This document shows positions 15,517-23,953 of a DNA stretch of 64,000 nt, piece after piece. Below the pieces are notes generated by a model. The model was not told where the DNA came from and searched no databases. It saw nothing but the letters and a program-made list of their open reading frames with translations. The DNA is from Halobacillus fulvus (GTDB taxonomy: Bacteria; Bacillota; Bacilli; Bacillales; Halobacillaceae). Numbering within the stretch: the stretch's first letter is position 1; each line of letters opens with the position of its first letter. The stretch is from NCBI GenBank assembly GCA_004078665.1, contig SCFO01000001.1, forward strand, positions 1,080,377-1,144,376, read 5' to 3'. A program made the position numbers and the translations under genes.

Positions 15517-16296
15517 TTATCCTCGGGCCACCGCATTTTTGGCAGACACAGCAGCAAACGTAATCGTAATGGCACAAACAATCACAATGGCGATCACACC
15601 CTGCATCATATCCCAGAAGATCCAGCCGTCGATAAGCACGGTTCGCATACTTTCGAATATATAAGTCGTCGGGTTAATAGTCGCGGCCACTTTCAGCCAT
15701 TGGGCATCGATCAACTCATAAGGCACAAACGTCGTGCTAAGAAAGATCAGCGGAAAAAATATAAAGGTTCCAGCCTGGGATGCCTGAGCGTTCTTTGTTC
15801 TTAAAGCGACACCAACGGAGTATCCAGCAAAAGCAAGCCCCCAACCGATCGCAATCAATAGAACGAACAGTATACCCCCGAATCCTGTTTCCACTTCAAG
15901 CCCAAGCAAAAACCCGATACCGATAATCAGCAATGTTTGGACGAAAAGCTGCAGCATGCCGGCAATGATCGGTCCGAGAACAATAGCGAGCCTCGAAGCC
16001 GGTGTAAGTAACAGGCGTGAAAAAAAGCCGTTTTCAATGTCCTTCACTATGCTCTGCCCTGCTCCCCCAGCACCACCGATGGCCGCTGATACAATAGAAA
16101 CAGGTAAAATAAAGGCTAAGTAGTTCGCTCCTTCAAACGTGGGAAGTTGCGAGATTCCACTTAATCCCCCCTCATAGACGAGCAGAAAAAAGGCCGAGAT
16201 AATCAAGTTAGGAATGACCGAGAATGGATTCCTTAAGGTTGTCTTAATATTCCGGTTCGTGATCAGCCACGTATCTTTCCAAAAACTATTCCCCAT
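15517..16296 (-). CDS. ABC-2 type permease (DrrB-like)
   Basis: 259-residue membrane subunit of an ABC exporter with six hydrophobic segments and the ABC-2 family segment near GTFIFFPLIFLSTTFVPYE. Together with the ATPase encoded just upstream it would form a DrrAB-like exporter, a group named for daunorubicin resistance that exports drugs or lipids. It overlaps the ATPase gene by 11 nt. Substrate unknown. Confidence 0.88.
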   Translation of the reverse strand: MGNSFWKDTWLITNRNIKTTLRNPFSVIPNLIISAFFLLVYEGGLSGISQLPTFEGANYLAFILPVSIVSAAIGGAGGAGQSIVKDIENGFFSRLLLTPASRLAIVLGPIIAGMLQLFVQTLLIIGIGFLLGLEVETGFGGILFVLLIAIGWGLAFAGYSVGVALRTKNAQASQAGTFIFFPLIFLSTTFVPYELIDAQWLKVAATINPTTYIFESMRTVLIDGWIFWDMMQGVIAIVIVCAITITFAAVSAKNAVARG

Positions 16297-17251
16297 GACC
16301 GACCCCTCCTACTTCTTTCGCCGTAATCTTCAAGAAAATATCATCGAGCGTCGGAGAGGACAAGTTCACCGTCTCGACTTCTACTTGCTCCTGATCGAGC
16401 AACCGTACCAATTCAAGCATCTGTTTCGTCCCGTCATCAACATAAACGAGAAGCTTCCCATTTTGCTCGATCACTTCTTTTTCCCCCATATAACTTTCCA
16501 TGATGGTGGCTGCTTGACTCTGAATGTCCTTTGAAGGGAAAGTAAACGTAATTAAGTCGTTTCCGATTTGGGCTTTCAGTTCCTTAGGCGTACCGGTCGC
16601 CACGATTTCCCCGTCATTAATTATACTAATCCGATGCGCCAGCGAATCTGCTTCCTCTAAATATTGAGTCGTAAGGAAAATGGTCGTCCCCAGCTCTTCG
16701 TTCAAACGCTGGAGTTCCTTCCAGATAGCCATCCGGTTAGAAGGATCAAGCCCCGTTGTCGGTTCATCGAGGAATAAAATCTTCGGTTCATTAACGAGTG
16801 TCAAGGCAAGGTCTAGACGTCTGCGCATTCCCCCGGAGTAATTTCCGATCCTTCTCTCGGCTGCTTCCTCCAGTTGGACAATATTCAGCAATTCGTTTGC
16901 TCTTGCTTGAGCTGAAGATTTATCGAATCCGAAAATACTTGCCTGAAGTTCTATCATTTCTCTTCCTGTTAAATCCGGGTCTACTCCTGTCTCCTGCAAC
17001 GCCACCCCAATGTATTTCCTCACCTTTTCCGGCTCACGGATCACATCATGTCCAGCTACCGTCGCCTTTCCACCTGTTGCGTTGAGCAACGTGGTCAAAA
17101 TTTGGACAGTCGTGGATTTACCGGCACCGTTTGGCCCTAAAAAAGCGAAAAACTCTCCTTCATCTACGGTGAAAGAAACATCTTTCACTGCCTGAACATT
17201 CCCTTTTTTAAAGGTTTTAGACAAATGCTCCACTTCTATTTTCCCATTCAT
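16286..17251 (-). CDS. ABC transporter ATP-binding protein (DrrA-like)
   Basis: 321 residues. Walker A GPNGAGKST, Q-loop in VALQETGVDPDLTGRE, signature YSGGMRRRLD, Walker B ILFLDEPTTGLDP, and the switch region QYLEEADSLAHR (Gln instead of the usual His-loop residue order should be noted: TTQYLEEAD is normal for this family). A C-terminal DUF4162-type extension follows. Start taken at ATG 17251 (MNGKIEVEHL) with TAGGAGTG 7 nt upstream. First gene of the two-gene operon. Confidence 0.92.
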   Translation of the reverse strand: MNGKIEVEHLSKTFKKGNVQAVKDVSFTVDEGEFFAFLGPNGAGKSTTVQILTTLLNATGGKATVAGHDVIREPEKVRKYIGVALQETGVDPDLTGREMIELQASIFGFDKSSAQARANELLNIVQLEEAAERRIGNYSGGMRRRLDLALTLVNEPKILFLDEPTTGLDPSNRMAIWKELQRLNEELGTTIFLTTQYLEEADSLAHRISIINDGEIVATGTPKELKAQIGNDLITFTFPSKDIQSQAATIMESYMGEKEVIEQNGKLLVYVDDGTKQMLELVRLLDQEQVEVETVNLSSPTLDDIFLKITAKEVGGVGHGE

Positions 17252-17594
17252 GTTCTTCACTCCTAAAATATTCGGCATAAGTGTCAAAAAAATCCCTACT
17301 TTAAAGATACCCATTTTTATCACAACTATCACTTTTAAATACGTTGAATATTTTAGACTGGGCTTACCAAAAGATACTCCTTTAATGAACAAGACCTATT
17401 AATGGAACACAATGATCGAAAAAGGGTCATAACCCCTACAACGAATAGAGGCAAAGGCATTTGAAATAAAAAAGAGGGATCATTTCCAATTTCTGTTTTG
17501 AAAGGTAATGTTTTTGGGTAAACTACGAAAACCTTCTAAAAAATGTCTCCTAACTAAAAAGACAGAATCCCTTAAAATTAGAAGCTTTTCACGG

Positions 17595-17624
17595 TTGATA
17601 CAGCCTTTTGCTACATGTTAATAT
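17595..17624 (+). promoter_or_regulatory. Probable sigma-A promoter of the 17667 gene
   Basis: TTGATA (17595-17600), 18-nt spacer, TAATAT (17619-17624), about 40 nt before the start codon. The rest of the stretch 17252-17594 shows no gene that I can support. Confidence 0.45.
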
Positions 17625-17666
17625 TGTGAAAATTATAATAATTTAGCACGTGAAGGAGGTACTAGA

Positions 17667-17924
17667 ATGTATGCATTCATAGGTGATCCTACGGTGATGA
17701 TCGTCTCTGCTGTGCTCCTGGTCGGGACGCTCTTTTGGACCTACCGTAGTTTTAAAACGAGGAAATATGGAGTGATGATGCTTATGGGGCTGATTCAGGT
17801 ATTGTTAAGTCCTGTTTTCGCCTATTCGATTGGTCCCCTTGTAATGGGCATCGGGGTTGTACAACTTTATATGGGCATCGCCAATATAAAAAGGGTGAGA
17901 GCTATGAGACATGAGGAGCTTTAA
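17667..17924 (+). CDS. Small hydrophobic membrane protein
   Basis: 85 residues with two to three membrane segments (about 8-25, 38-56, 58-72) and a basic C terminus. GAAGGAGGTAC precedes the ATG. Its stop lies 4 nt from the stop of the converging 17929 gene. Family not recognised; no function can be given. Confidence 0.65.
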   Translation: MYAFIGDPTVMIVSAVLLVGTLFWTYRSFKTRKYGVMMLMGLIQVLLSPVFAYSIGPLVMGIGVVQLYMGIANIKRVRAMRHEEL

Positions 17925-17928
17925 TGTC

Positions 17929-18279
17929 TTATAGACTCTTCACCCTTTTTTCTACATAATGGCACAGATCTCCAATGGTTTTAATTTGCCCGAACGGTTC
18001 TCCTCTCGTCAATTCAGCGTGAGGCAACGCATCAATCCCCCAATATTTCGCCAGAGACGCAAACGTTGCCAAAAACCGCTCATAATCTCCTTGATAAATT
18101 TCTTCCAATCTCATGTCGGTCGTCAAATGTTCGACCGGGTCATCGTATGTACTTTCGATGTTCCGGTCAATAAACTGGATCGCCGTCAAATAGATTTCAT
18201 ACACTAGTTTTTGCGGGCGCTTCTTTTTTTTCATCATTTGCTTCGTTTTATAAACATCGAAGTCGAAAACATCCGCCAT
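17929..18279 (-). CDS. Uncharacterised 116-residue soluble protein
   Basis: Charged, mostly helical protein starting MADVFDFDVYKTKQMMKKKK; start chosen at 18279 with GGGGGTGG upstream. The C-terminal two-thirds (DMRLEEIYQGDYERFLATFA, then IKTIGDLCHYVEKRV) is faintly like an acyl-carrier-protein fold, but the Asp-Ser-Leu phosphopantetheine site is absent. I would not assign a function. It converges on the small membrane protein gene. Confidence 0.6.
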   Translation of the reverse strand: MADVFDFDVYKTKQMMKKKKRPQKLVYEIYLTAIQFIDRNIESTYDDPVEHLTTDMRLEEIYQGDYERFLATFASLAKYWGIDALPHAELTRGEPFGQIKTIGDLCHYVEKRVKSL

Positions 18280-18586
18280 TCTCACCACCCCCAAAATAAT
18301 GAGTATGCCATAATATTTCTTCATATTTTCATATAATCCTTCTCTTTTTTGAAAATTTTTGATGATTTATGTACTATTTTGTAGAATGTTTTAATCGCTA
18401 GCTCCCATCTTTATTATTTTTAAAAACGTCTCCATTCAATTTGCGCTTTCCTCCGTTTTAAACGTGTTTTTTCAAGAAGCCGGATCACTACCAAAAACCG
18501 GTCACATCCGGTACGTTAAAAGATGTAGAAAATGATGAAATTTAGGGAAAAGGAACAAAACAGACGCTTTCAAGGAGGAATACATC

Positions 18587-19324
18587 GTGAATCCAACCAT
18601 TGACACTCTTTTAAATCACCGTTCTATTCGTAAATTCCAGGATGTACCGATCGAAAAAGATCAACTAGAGACGATTTTGGCAGCTGCCCAACAGGCATCC
18701 ACTTCCAGTTATATGATGGCCTATTCGATCATCGGCGTAACAGATCCTGATAAGAAAGCAGCGCTATCAGAGATTTCCGGTCAATCCTATGTCAAAGATA
18801 ATGGTCATCTGCTGGTTTTCTGTGCGGACTTAAACCGACCTACGTTAAAAGCATCACAAGAGCAGTATGAACAGATGCTGGATAACCTTGAAAATAGCGA
18901 ACATTTTCTCGTATCTTCAATTGATGCAGCACTCGCTGCACAGAACGCCGCCATTGCAGCCGAATCCTTAGGACTTGGCATCTGTTATATAGGAAGTTTG
19001 AGAAACAATATCGCAAAAGTGGATGAAATCCTCGAGCTGCCTGATCACGTCATCCCGCTTTTCGGATTAGTGATGGGAGTTCCAGCTCATGAGCCAGAGC
19101 GAAAACCCCGCCTTCCTCAGAAAGCTGTATATTTCGAGAACAGCTACGGGAACCCGGAGTCTGCTTTGGATGATTTTGATAAAACAATGGTGGATTACTA
19201 TACCACCAGGTCTTCCAATACGAGAACAGATGACTGGACAACCCAAATGTTGCGTCGGTTTATGAACCCGATGCGCATGGATGTAACAGAATTTGTTCAG
19301 AAGAAAGGGTTTAATAAAAAATAA
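18587..19324 (+). CDS. NADPH-dependent nitroreductase/FMN reductase (NfsA/NfrA-like)
   Basis: 245-residue FMN enzyme of the oxygen-insensitive nitroreductase family, group A: N-terminal LLNHRSIRKFQDVPI, the FMN contact region QQASTSSYMMAY, and AAESLGLGICYIGSLRN. B. subtilis NfrA is similar in length (249). It reduces nitroaromatics, flavins or quinones with NADPH. GTG start, with AAGGAGG 8 nt upstream. The sirtuin gene follows after 1 nt, so the two form an operon. Confidence 0.88.
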   Translation: MNPTIDTLLNHRSIRKFQDVPIEKDQLETILAAAQQASTSSYMMAYSIIGVTDPDKKAALSEISGQSYVKDNGHLLVFCADLNRPTLKASQEQYEQMLDNLENSEHFLVSSIDAALAAQNAAIAAESLGLGICYIGSLRNNIAKVDEILELPDHVIPLFGLVMGVPAHEPERKPRLPQKAVYFENSYGNPESALDDFDKTMVDYYTTRSSNTRTDDWTTQMLRRFMNPMRMDVTEFVQKKGFNKK

Positions 19325-19325
19325 T

Positions 19326-20060
19326 ATGACTATGAAATCTCTATATGAAACGATCGCTTTTCATATCCAAAAGTCTAAATCGGTAGCTGTCCTCACAGGT
19401 GCAGGTGTTTCTACAGCAAGCGGCATTCCGGATTTTCGATCAAGTGAAGGCTTGTGGACGGAAGATCAGTCAAGAGAATTTTATATGTCGAAGGATTATT
19501 TCCACCATCACCCTATTGATTTTTGGAAGAGGTTCAAATCGATCTTCCGCATCAAGCTATTGCAAAACTATGAACCGAACACTGTTCACCACTTTATCAA
19601 AGAGCTGGAGACAGAAGAACGGACGGTTTTTGTCATTACCCAAAACGTTGATGGGCTTCATGGCCGGGCAGGAAATGAGCAGGTCATTGAGTATCACGGC
19701 AGTCTGAATGGAGCTACTTGTCCGCATTGCAAGCGCGAATATGGACTGGATCATATTTTGCAAAAAGGGACCCCTACCTGTTCGCATTGCGCCGTCTATC
19801 TAAAACCGAATGTCGTTCTATTTGGCGATGCCATCACCACCCATGACGAAGCTGAACAGGTGATTGAACAGGCTGACATGCTGTTCGTACTTGGAACGTC
19901 CCTTCAGGTGACTCCATTCAACTTGCTTCCATTTTACGCTCAGACAAAGACAAAAGTTATCGTCAACAATGAGCCAACAGACTATGATCATCTATTCGAC
20001 TTTGTCATTCATGAAGATTTAAGTACAGCGATTCAGAAATTGGAGAGTCACCTAGGTTAA
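19326..20060 (+). CDS. NAD-dependent protein deacylase (sirtuin)
   Basis: 244-residue Sir2-family enzyme that removes acetyl groups from lysines using NAD. NAD motifs GAGVSTASGIPDFRS and TQNVDGLHGRAG, catalytic His in IEYHGSL, and the zinc ligands CPHC and CSHC. B. subtilis SrtN is the comparable protein. Start at the ATG at 19326 or 19332; the binding site is weak (AAAGGG), which fits translational coupling to the nitroreductase gene. A pairing of a redox enzyme with an NAD consumer is suggestive but unproven. Confidence 0.9.
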   Translation: MTMKSLYETIAFHIQKSKSVAVLTGAGVSTASGIPDFRSSEGLWTEDQSREFYMSKDYFHHHPIDFWKRFKSIFRIKLLQNYEPNTVHHFIKELETEERTVFVITQNVDGLHGRAGNEQVIEYHGSLNGATCPHCKREYGLDHILQKGTPTCSHCAVYLKPNVVLFGDAITTHDEAEQVIEQADMLFVLGTSLQVTPFNLLPFYAQTKTKVIVNNEPTDYDHLFDFVIHEDLSTAIQKLESHLG

Positions 20061-20096
20061 CCTGCTTCTTTAAAGAGAAGCAGGTTTTGTTTTTTC
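20059..20096 (+). terminator. Terminator of the nitroreductase-sirtuin operon
   Basis: AACCTGCTTCT / AGAAGCAGGTT stem followed by TTGTTTTTT. Confidence 0.85.
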
Positions 20097-20276
20097 CATT
20101 TCTTTCTTCCCATCACGAAGAAGCGTAACTAGTGATGAAGTAGTGTTTTTTTACACTTTGAGGGAGATATGATCTATATACATACCTATCCTAACGGCTC
20201 ATTTTTCAGAAAATTGATGAAACTCACCCCTCCTCATGTTATATTTTGGTAATCATATACATAAGGAGGAAAAATT

Positions 20277-21644
20277 ATGAACAAGAAAAAAGCTCTGTTA
20301 ACATCAGCGCTAGCTGGTATGATGATGTTTTCAACCGTACCCACCACTTTCGCCCATGACATGCTGGACGATAGCTTAGCTGAAAAAGGGGACGACGCTT
20401 TAGATACATTAAATGCCATTCCTGTCCTACAAGGCAGTAAAAACCTGTCGAATCTTAAAGAAGTTGCTGCCGTTCAGCTTAAGCAGTATGACGGTGTGCA
20501 AAACAATACAGCCGATGTATACGCTCATAAAGGATACGCTTATGTTGGAACACACACAGCAAATGGTGGAGAAGGCGGCGTAAGGGTATTTGATTTACAA
20601 GACCCATCCAACCCTGTCGAGGTCGCAAAATTTGCGGATGACATCCCAGGAACATGGCAGGAGAAAGTCATTGTCAAGTCCGTCAACACTCCTGAATTCA
20701 AAGGAGATTTGGCTGTGGTCAGTGTCCAACAACTGAACAGAAATAATCCAGAATCTCAGGGTGGTTTTCTTCTGTATGACGTTACGAACCCTGAATCTCC
20801 AGAGAAATTAGGATTTTGGGAAGTCGACAAACGCGTTCCGGGTACCCATGAATTATATTTGACCGTCAAAAAAGGGAAACCATTTGTACTTGCAGCTAAT
20901 CCCTATGCGGACTACTATACACATGGGGAAGAAAAAGACTTCGCCCTTGTAGATGTCTCAGATCCCGCTAACCCTGAAACGATCTATGAGTTCGATCCAC
21001 GGACTCTTCCAGAGGTTTCTGATGACTTTAACGGCTATCATTGGGAGTCACCAGAAGGAAAAACACGCCCTGTATTCAACCATAGTACGATGACAGATCA
21101 AAACGGAGATACGGCACTCCTTTCCTTCTGGGATTTAGGAACCATCATTCTCGACATTTCCGATCCTTACAATGTTAAATTCGAAGGCCGAACGGATTAT
21201 GCGCCAGATGTTCAAGGGTCTGCACACTCAGCGGCTCTTGCAAAAGGCGGAAATATTTTAATTGAAACGCGCGAAGTCTATAATCCTACAAAAGCTGGAT
21301 ATGAAGAATCTTACGGGTACACAAGAATCTTTGACATTAAAGACAAACAGAATCCAAAGCTTTTGAGCACATTCAAGACTGAACTAGTCGATAACGTAGA
21401 GGATGGAGTCACTTTTGCCAATACTGTTCATGACCCTAAAGTCCACGGAAACACTCTTTACCTGTCCCACTATGCCGGCGGAATCCGAGCTGTTGATATT
21501 ACAGACCCGTCAAATCCTGTGGAGATCGGAAAATATGTACCGGAACAAGCGTATATTTGGGGTACCTTCGTTGACCGGAACTATATCCTTGGATCTGACA
21601 TGAACAACGGCTTAAAAGTATTACAAAAGAATAATGGTCAATAA
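20277..21644 (+). CDS. Secreted LVIVD-repeat protein
   Basis: 455 residues with a Sec signal peptide (about 1-26, ending TTFAHD) and at least six LVIVD-type repeats such as VRVFDLQDPSNPVEVAKF, FALVDVSDPANPETIYEF, and IRAVDITDPSNPVEIGKY, which predict a beta-propeller outside the cell. Several His and Asp residues lie on blades (THELYLT, FNHSTMTDQNGD), but no enzymatic signature is clear. Related secreted proteins are uncharacterised. AAGGAGG at good spacing; monocistronic with its own terminator. Confidence 0.85.
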   Translation: MNKKKALLTSALAGMMMFSTVPTTFAHDMLDDSLAEKGDDALDTLNAIPVLQGSKNLSNLKEVAAVQLKQYDGVQNNTADVYAHKGYAYVGTHTANGGEGGVRVFDLQDPSNPVEVAKFADDIPGTWQEKVIVKSVNTPEFKGDLAVVSVQQLNRNNPESQGGFLLYDVTNPESPEKLGFWEVDKRVPGTHELYLTVKKGKPFVLAANPYADYYTHGEEKDFALVDVSDPANPETIYEFDPRTLPEVSDDFNGYHWESPEGKTRPVFNHSTMTDQNGDTALLSFWDLGTIILDISDPYNVKFEGRTDYAPDVQGSAHSAALAKGGNILIETREVYNPTKAGYEESYGYTRIFDIKDKQNPKLLSTFKTELVDNVEDGVTFANTVHDPKVHGNTLYLSHYAGGIRAVDITDPSNPVEIGKYVPEQAYIWGTFVDRNYILGSDMNNGLKVLQKNNGQ

Positions 21645-21650
21645 CCATTC

Positions 21651-21679
21651 AGCGTCCGGTTTATGCCGGACGCTTTTTC
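21651..21679 (+). terminator. Terminator of the LVIVD-repeat gene
   Basis: AGCGTCCGG / CCGGACGCT stem with a 6-nt loop followed by TTTTT. Confidence 0.85.
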
Positions 21680-21762
21680 TATGAACCTCTCCAGATGATT
21701 AATACAACAATAGAGAGGGTACATAATGGAATGAGTTCTTAATGCTTTTGGAGGTGAAAGAT

Positions 21763-22770
21763 ATGGAAAAAATCAGAATTAGTGATACAGGTATAGAAGC
21801 AAGTCGACTCGGCCTCGGCACATGGGCGATCGGTGGCTGGATGTGGGGTGGTACCGATGAACAGGAATCGATTCGAACGATCCATACTGCGCTTGACAAA
21901 GGAATCAACCTCCTTGATACAGCACCGGTTTACGGTTTCGGGCGGTCAGAGGAAATCGTTGGGGAAGCGGTGAAGCAATACGGAAAAAGGGAAGATCTAC
22001 TTTTGGCAACAAAAGTCGGGCTCGACTGGAACGAAAAAGAGCAGGTGTTCCGAAACAGCAGTACAGAAAGGATTCACCAAGAAGTTGAAGATTCCCTTCG
22101 TCGCCTTCAGACCGATTATATCGATGTCTATCAGGTGCATTGGCCTGACCCCGTCACCCCTATTCATGAAACCGCAGAAGCCTTAAGTTATTTACACAAA
22201 CAAGGGAAAATACGGGCGATTGGCGTCAGCAATTACTCCCCGGAACAAATGGATATTTTCAGAGAAGCTGCCCCTATTCATACGCTGCAGCCTCCTTATA
22301 ATTTATTTGAAAGAGATATTGAAAACGACATTCTCCCTTATGTTCAGGATCATGGCATCACATCTATTACGTACGGTTCATTATGTCGCGGCCTTTTATC
22401 CGGCAAGATGTCGAGTGAGCGTGATTTTGAAGGGGATGACCTCCGTAATGACGATCCGAAGTTTCAACAGCCGAAGTTCAAGCAGTATTTAAGCGCTGTC
22501 GACGAGCTAGATAAACTGGCTCAAGATCGTTTCGGCAAAAGAGTCCTCCACCTTGCATTAAGATGGGTGCTCGACCAGCCAGGTTCCGGCGTAGCGCTGA
22601 TGGGCGGCCGTCGTCCGGATCAATTAGACCCTGTCACAGAAGTGGAAGATTTCACGATCGATGAGGATACACTCCATGATATCGATGAAATTCTATTGAA
22701 GCATGTCAAAGACCCAATCGGTCCGGAGTTTATGGCTCCGCCTGACCGTCAGGATTTAGGAATAAAATAA
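21763..22770 (+). CDS. Aldo/keto reductase
   Basis: 335-residue NADPH-dependent (alpha/beta)8-barrel oxidoreductase. The catalytic tetrad can be read: Asp in LLDTAPVYGFGRSE with the Tyr five residues later, Lys in LLATKVG, and His in VYQVHWPDP. The phosphate-binding end GGRRPDQLDP is present. Similar to the YcsN/IolS-type reductases of Bacillus. Start at the ATG at 21763 with GGAGGTG 7 nt upstream. Substrate unknown. Confidence 0.9.
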   Translation: MEKIRISDTGIEASRLGLGTWAIGGWMWGGTDEQESIRTIHTALDKGINLLDTAPVYGFGRSEEIVGEAVKQYGKREDLLLATKVGLDWNEKEQVFRNSSTERIHQEVEDSLRRLQTDYIDVYQVHWPDPVTPIHETAEALSYLHKQGKIRAIGVSNYSPEQMDIFREAAPIHTLQPPYNLFERDIENDILPYVQDHGITSITYGSLCRGLLSGKMSSERDFEGDDLRNDDPKFQQPKFKQYLSAVDELDKLAQDRFGKRVLHLALRWVLDQPGSGVALMGGRRPDQLDPVTEVEDFTIDEDTLHDIDEILLKHVKDPIGPEFMAPPDRQDLGIK

Positions 22771-22779
22771 ACCAATCAT

Positions 22780-22807
22780 GGCCGAACCCTTTTGTTCGGC
22801 CTTTTTG
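22780..22807 (+). terminator. Terminator of the aldo/keto reductase gene
   Basis: GGCCGAAC / GTTCGGCC stem followed by TTTTT. Confidence 0.85.
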
Positions 22808-22969
22808 CTTGCTTTCATGGATCAGAGGAGAAACCTATAACGAATCCTCACAGCAAGTGGGCATAGGCATCTCGGGTAAAAAAATCGCGATTCTTGCAAA
22901 ATTCCTGAAACATTCCTTATCATACAGACGTAGATAGAGAGAATCCAAATTTGCTGGAGGTATTATCTT

Positions 22970-23446
22970 TTGGAACTATTAATATGGATCATTATCAGTA
23001 TTTGTTTTATCGCAAGCTTTGCAAGCATCATATTCCCTGTCATCCCAGGTCCGCTTGTCCTGTGGATCGGGTTTCTTGCCTACTTTTTCTTCCTGAATGG
23101 AGATTCTTTGTCCCTTTTCTTCTGGATCGGAATGGTCGTTCTGACCGTGATCCTGATTGTCTCAGACATCATTGCGAACAGTTATTTTGTAAAGCGGTAT
23201 GGAGGCAGTAAATGGGGAGAACGGATGGCCGCAGTCGGTGTGATTGTCGGATCATTCATCATCCCTCCATTCGGAATCATCATCGTTCCATTTATTTTGG
23301 TGATTGCTACTGAGCTGTTCCAAAAACGGTCAACCAACGAATCGTTCAAAGCAGCCATTGGTTCTTTGCTAGGATTCTTAAGTGGGACTGTTGCCAAAAT
23401 CATTATACAAGCCATTATGATCGGCTGGTTCTTCTTTGATATTTAA
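22970..23446 (+). CDS. DUF456 membrane protein
   Basis: 158 residues, four membrane segments, with the family hallmark FPVIPGPLVLWIGF near residues 22-36 and a glycine-rich GSKWGERMAAVGVIVGSF segment. Function of DUF456 proteins is unknown. It starts with TTG; GGAGGT lies 9 nt upstream and there is no suitable ATG. A sigma-A-like TTGCAA / TATCAT pair spaced by 18 nt lies about 50 nt upstream, near 22894-22923. Confidence 0.85.
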   Translation: MELLIWIIISICFIASFASIIFPVIPGPLVLWIGFLAYFFFLNGDSLSLFFWIGMVVLTVILIVSDIIANSYFVKRYGGSKWGERMAAVGVIVGSFIIPPFGIIIVPFILVIATELFQKRSTNESFKAAIGSLLGFLSGTVAKIIIQAIMIGWFFFDI

Positions 23447-23451
23447 CAGAC

Positions 23452-23490
23452 AAAAAGAGCGTTCAGGAAATTCCTGAACGCTCTTTTTTT
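23452..23490. terminator. Bidirectional terminator
   Basis: AAAAAGAGCGTTCAGGAA / TTCCTGAACGCTCTTTTT, a near-perfect long stem between DUF456 and DUF1641 genes. Confidence 0.9.
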
Positions 23491-23953
23491 ATTTTCCCAT
23501 CCCTCTTAAAAATTGAAGAAGTAATGTTAAACTACGATTGATTTCCGGGTCTTTCAATGCTTTTGCCAAATCTAAGACATTCGTTTTTTTGTCGTCCGGA
23601 GTACGCTCCATCTCTTCGATTCCGTTATTTAACCGATTCGTCACTTCACGCAACCCTTTGACGTTCAAATCTCCAAGTAAAAATACGACTTCAGGAAGAT
23701 TCTCCAGTAATGGGGTGTATTGATCTTTACTAATTTCATTGACGACGTTTTTCAAGGCTTCGTGCTTTGCATTCGTAAAGGCATAAGCACTATCGAGGGT
23801 TCCTCCCTCATTTAATGCTTTCAGGAGCTGAATCCCTTTCAAAATAGCTTCTTTATTATCAGCTACGGCTTCCCTTACCTCATGAATATCCTTTTCCACT
23901 TGTTCCTCGTAGCTAACCGTTTGTCGTTTAATACCTGTAATCGGTTTTGCCAT
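23489..23953 (-). CDS. DUF1641 protein of the formate dehydrogenase operon
   Basis: 154-residue helical protein of the DUF1641 family (B. subtilis YjgD/YrhD), which regularly sits downstream of this type of formate dehydrogenase. Two predicted amphipathic repeats and the C-terminal LAKALKDPEINRSLTLLLQ segment are typical. Start at 23953, where its ATG overlaps the stop codon of the dehydrogenase by one base (TGATG), with GAGG upstream; translation is coupled. Its role, perhaps as a partner for electron transfer or assembly, is unknown. Confidence 0.88.
   Translation of the reverse strand: MAKPITGIKRQTVSYEEQVEKDIHEVREAVADNKEAILKGIQLLKALNEGGTLDSAYAFTNAKHEALKNVVNEISKDQYTPLLENLPEVVFLLGDLNVKGLREVTNRLNNGIEEMERTPDDKKTNVLDLAKALKDPEINRSLTLLLQFLRGMGK

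Noticed and set aside
17495-17521. GTTTTG-N15-GGGTAA before the 17667 gene as a sigma-B promoter
   Set aside because: Imperfect in both elements, different spacer and about 145 nt from the gene, which has a better sigma-A candidate close by.
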